From: Xestospongia muta
Taxonomy: Eukaryota > Porifera > Demospongiae > Haplosclerida > Petrosiidae
NCBI GenBank assembly: GCA_963693285.1
Contig: OY848924.1
Location: 3,613,214-3,677,213, forward strand
Reading direction: 5' to 3'
Length of the DNA stretch: 64,000 nucleotides
Below the pieces are notes generated by a model, which was given only the letters and a program-made list of their open reading frames with translations, was not told the DNA's origin and searched no databases. Below, piece by piece: positions 60,661-64,000 of the stretch (the first letter of the stretch is position 1; each line of letters starts with the position of its first letter). The position numbers were made by a program, and so were the translations under genes.

Positions 60661-61309
60661 TCAAAGACTATCTTTTGTTAATATTTTGTGGTGGAGAAAA
60701 CATTTCAACTGATTCATCATCTGTTGACTCTTCACAAAGAGGTTGAGGCTAAGTTGAACATGATGTTTCTTCAAATGGTATTTTGTTTTGATTAACGAAC
60801 ATAAGTCAATAAATATGCCCTTGAATGAAACCAAACCCAACGAAACATACACTAGCAAGTGAAATAAAGCAATCTGATTGGTCAACATGGTACGAATCAG
60901 TTAAACACTTTGGTGTCATTAGCTACATATTTATACACCACTGGCCTATAGCCATTGGTATATAAATCATGTATCTACCTAACCTCAGCGTATAACCTAT
61001 ATATATAGTTCTAGAATAAGTGAATATGATAATATAGGATGAACAGTGTGTGGGTGTACCAAGAACATACATATCAAAGAAACCGATCAAAGGACATAAT
61101 GTATATAGTTTAAACAATGAAACAGTTGTTTTAGTAGAGCCTCCACCTCAAGTAGTCAAGCAATTTCAATTTTTACTTACTCCAATCAGCTGATTGAGGA
61201 ATGCAATTAGTGCCAACTGAATAGGGACATGGGTAGGCAGCAAAATATGAAATAGTCACCACCTAAGTTATATACCTTCACCTATCAAAATACAAACTTA
61301 CCTAATTAA
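60661..61309. other. Stretch without a recognised gene
   Basis: Minus-strand frames at 60,661-60,888 and 60,923-61,117 show no domain. No repeats of note. Confidence 0.35.
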
Positions 61310-61600
61310 TTTAGTCTCTCTCAGTGACATTGTCAAGATTAGTGATATTTACATAAAATGAAAGTAAGTAAATTTACTAATTGCTGTTTTCAAATTACCT
61401 AGTTTAGTCTATTACCTATAATATGTAAAATTAAAGTAAGTCACATTATCAAAAGTATATGTATAACTATTTACATGTCAAAATCAACCATAAGTTTTAG
61501 GATATTAATAGTTATTTTGTTATTAATACTGGTAAAATCATTTGTATTGACTCTAAACATCTTTTACATTTTAAGTTACAAATAGTCATAATTCATATTA
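61310..61600. repeat. Dispersed repeat, copy 2
   Basis: Partner of 48,540-48,860, same orientation, with scattered differences and a short deletion. Confidence 0.7.
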
Positions 61601-62888
61601 TTCATAAAGATGTGGCAGTGTTACTGTTATTAACTGCAGAGTTTAACTCACACCAGTACCATTGTAAAAGTAGAAATAAAAGTCTACTTGCTAAACTACA
61701 TCATTATAACATTTCCCAAGAAATGTTGATGGATTGACTAAACTATAGCATTACATAGCAATCAAACCAGATTTATTTGATCACAAGTGTTAAAATTTAA
61801 AATAATTATGGCAGTAATGCTACTAGCTTTGTTGTTATGTTGGAGTAAACAGTTAGAACGTTTTGTTACCTTGTCTTACACCTCATTAGAAGGCTAAATT
61901 AGACCACAACAATATTAGGAACTGTTCATATTACAAATACATTATTGATTTTTGATGGAGAACGTTTCTGCAATCAGAATAATGTAGACCATTTGCAAAA
62001 AAATTCTTTAAAGATTATAAATATTTTTAGAATAACTACTAGAGCAGTTATTATAAAGTGCATGTATCTAAAACTAAGAACTTAAGAGATATGTTGTAGC
62101 TGTCATAATTATATTAATTAAAGTCAACATATATTGCTATGTGACTTAACTATTGGTAATAAATCCTGCATGGTTTAGCCTCTGTTTTTGACTGATCTAC
62201 TCAGAAAATGTTGAAGTTTACAATTCATTGGCTTTCAGATCATGTAACTATGAGAATATTTTTTATTGATAATGAAATTTAATAGAATGATTAATTCCCC
62301 CTCAAACTTGTAGTAAAATGGTTTAGCAAGTTGATATTAGTATTTTATATTTACCATGCTTTATAGGTAATCTTTAGTTTTTGTTTGTTATTTATTGTAA
62401 AACTTTTGAGAAGATTGAACTGGACAGATTGTATTTCTGAACAATTATTAAATTGTGATTGACTAGCTATTCATCTTAATCTAAAGGAGCACCACAAATC
62501 TTTTGTTATATAGGAGATCTTTATCTATGTATTAGTAAATTATAGTGTTAAAGTCTTGATATCACTTCAGATAAAGAAAATGTCCATTCATATGTGGAAC
62601 ATAGTTATACAACATTGCATGTGGTCATGTACTTTATACATAGTTAATGATTTAGCTTCTGGTTCATGGAATCGGGGCCATGTGGCATTTATGCACATGC
62701 ATATTCCTACTATATACTGTAGTATTTATTATAACGTACATTATTTATATGTACATACTGTGATCTCTTAGGATCAGATTATGTTATTTTCAATATACTG
62801 TAACTTCTAACTTGACTTAGTCTAATGATTTCAAACTTGTATATAGTATTTATTTTTTCATTCACATTCTTTGATGTTTTATCATTAG
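61601..62888. other. Stretch without a recognised gene
   Basis: AT-rich intergenic or intronic DNA ahead of an ankyrin exon. No supportable exon was found. Confidence 0.4.
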
Positions 62889-62987
62889 AATCAGAATACA
62901 GCTTTGCATTTAGCCTCAAGCAATTGTCATACTAAGACAGTTCAATTTCTCTTATTATCAAATACAGATCCTAATGTTTATAATAAG
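62889..62987 (+). CDS. Ankyrin-repeat exon
   Basis: An exon of exactly 33 codons with acceptor TCATTAG and donor GTCAGT encodes NTALHLASSNCHTKTVQFLL and DPNVYNK, one full ankyrin repeat. The preceding intron end (TTTTTTCATTCACATTCTTTG) and the exon are closely related to 1-139, so the genes at the two window edges are paralogues. Continuation to the right is unclear because the next ankyrin piece is damaged. Confidence 0.75.
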
Positions 62988-63879
62988 GTCAGTATGTACC
63001 GTGTATACTTGTATTTCATTTGTTGTCTATACAACATGTACATATATGTAGTACTACATGTTTATAGTATGTTTACAGTGACTTAGGACCCTAAGCAACA
63101 TAAAAAACAGGTATTTTGCAAGAAAACCAGCTTCTTTGCAAATACAGAGAGTATTAAACTAAAACCTTCTATACAATATCAATGACATACCTTCATATTA
63201 ATACAATATGGAGCTAGCTATTATCACAATAAAGTAGTTGGCTATTATAGTTGCCAAACACCTGGATAGGAGGCTAGAAATATAACATGGCTTAAAATTT
63301 AATTTTTCAAAAAGCAGTCTTTTATTGTTTTTTATGCAGTCTAGTAAAGAAAAGATCAGATTAAAGTCACTGGTATTTGGTTTACATTGACTAAATAGAT
63401 CAAATATTTAACAGAAGTGATTTTATGTGAGATTGGTTGCTTCTGTAAATATTTAAAATTAAATGAAATGAAATTTAACTGGATGTGACAACTCCTAATG
63501 CACTTAGCAACAAATGATTTAGTTTACTCTTCCTGTCAGCACCTCAGCTTGTACATGACTACTCAAAGAGCAAGTGTTAAGAAATTTATCTGATGAGAGA
63601 GAGAAAATGCTGCTTACAAATGTAGTCTGTTCAACCCTTAATAATAAGACTTCTTTATTAATTATTCTATTTTAACTACGTGAAATCTCCAGTTTTCAAT
63701 AATATGGAAAACAACTGCAATACCAATACAACCTTAAGCATCTTAAGACAATGTTTACAATAATTTTAATCATGTTTACTTTTAATATATGGTCCATTTT
63801 ATCATAGGTATATGTTATATTTTGTAAGAAATTTTATTTTATTATAATCAACAATATATACTGGTGTAATTCCTCTACA

Positions 63880-63976
63880 ATCAGCAAACAGCTCTACACC
63901 TAGGCTCAAAAGGAAGTCACTGTGATATTGTATAGTTACTATTGAACTCCAATGCATATCCTAATATTTGTGACAG
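63880..63976 (+). pseudogene. Degenerate ankyrin exon with in-frame stop
   Basis: The frame QTALHLGSKGSHCDIV is followed by TAG where Gln normally stands, then LLLNSNAYPNICDR before a GTTATT that is a poor donor. It is recognisable as one ankyrin repeat but carries a nonsense change and weak splice sites. It may be a skipped exon or a relic downstream of the exon at 62,889. Confidence 0.5.
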
Positions 63977-64000
63977 GGTTATTGTAAATTCGTTGTAGAT

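Noticed and set aside
1..64000. tRNA or rRNA genes
   Set aside because: No cloverleaf-like or rRNA-like stretch was recognised by eye; a dedicated tRNA and rRNA scan would be decisive.

Overview
The window is AT-rich, intron-rich animal DNA with very short coding exons and introns as small as 43 bp. It is dense in repeats and miniature transposons, and its genes combine ankyrin repeats, Roc/COR GTPase, Death, CARD, TRAF, immunoglobulin-like and kinase modules. This looks like a marine invertebrate, most likely a demosponge similar to Amphimedon. The species call is inference from gene style and composition; nothing was searched.

The anchor is a multi-exon gene on the minus strand. Its coding part runs from 40,550 down to 22,731, with 5' UTR and promoter near 41,116-41,260. 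Seventeen coding exons join without a frame break into about 1,321 residues: an acidic N-terminus, ankyrin repeats (mostly one per exon), a Roc GTPase, a COR region, a Death domain and a C-terminal CARD-like helical domain. This is the layout of a death-associated protein kinase without its kinase domain. Its ankyrin section is being amplified now: a block of about 1,045 bp, exon plus intron, stands in near-identical tandem copies at 29,150-32,640, with older decayed copies out to 37,000.

Left part (1-8,700): the end of another ankyrin gene (+), a helical relic and a Death-domain-like relic (+), a small intact secreted two-Ig-domain gene (+, 2,087-2,924), two decayed TRAF relics (-, 3,043-5,060), an unknown decayed frame with a C2H2-type finger, and a decayed CARD-like gene (+, 7,540-8,575) related to the CARD of the main gene.

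Middle-left (9,150-18,310): a duplicated cassette of about 1 kb of leader followed by a 146-bp tandem array (about 30 and about 9 units). Each unit carries its own splice donor and acceptor consensus. Between the cassettes lie two exons of an unknown gene, one of them split by a miniature transposon. A truncated phosphopantothenoylcysteine synthetase end follows (19,819-20,904).

Right part (41,500-64,000): a 134-bp minisatellite, a decayed Ty3/Gypsy-type LTR element with a TA-flanked transposon nested in it, several foldback elements with clear target-site duplications, a decayed protein kinase exon, a two-exon gene for a multi-pass membrane protein with a signal peptide (58,203-60,366), and the start of another ankyrin gene (62,889 onward).

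Read together, the window looks like a turnover-rich neighbourhood of death-fold, TRAF and ankyrin signalling genes, with one live member surrounded by relics. That functional reading is inference from domains only.
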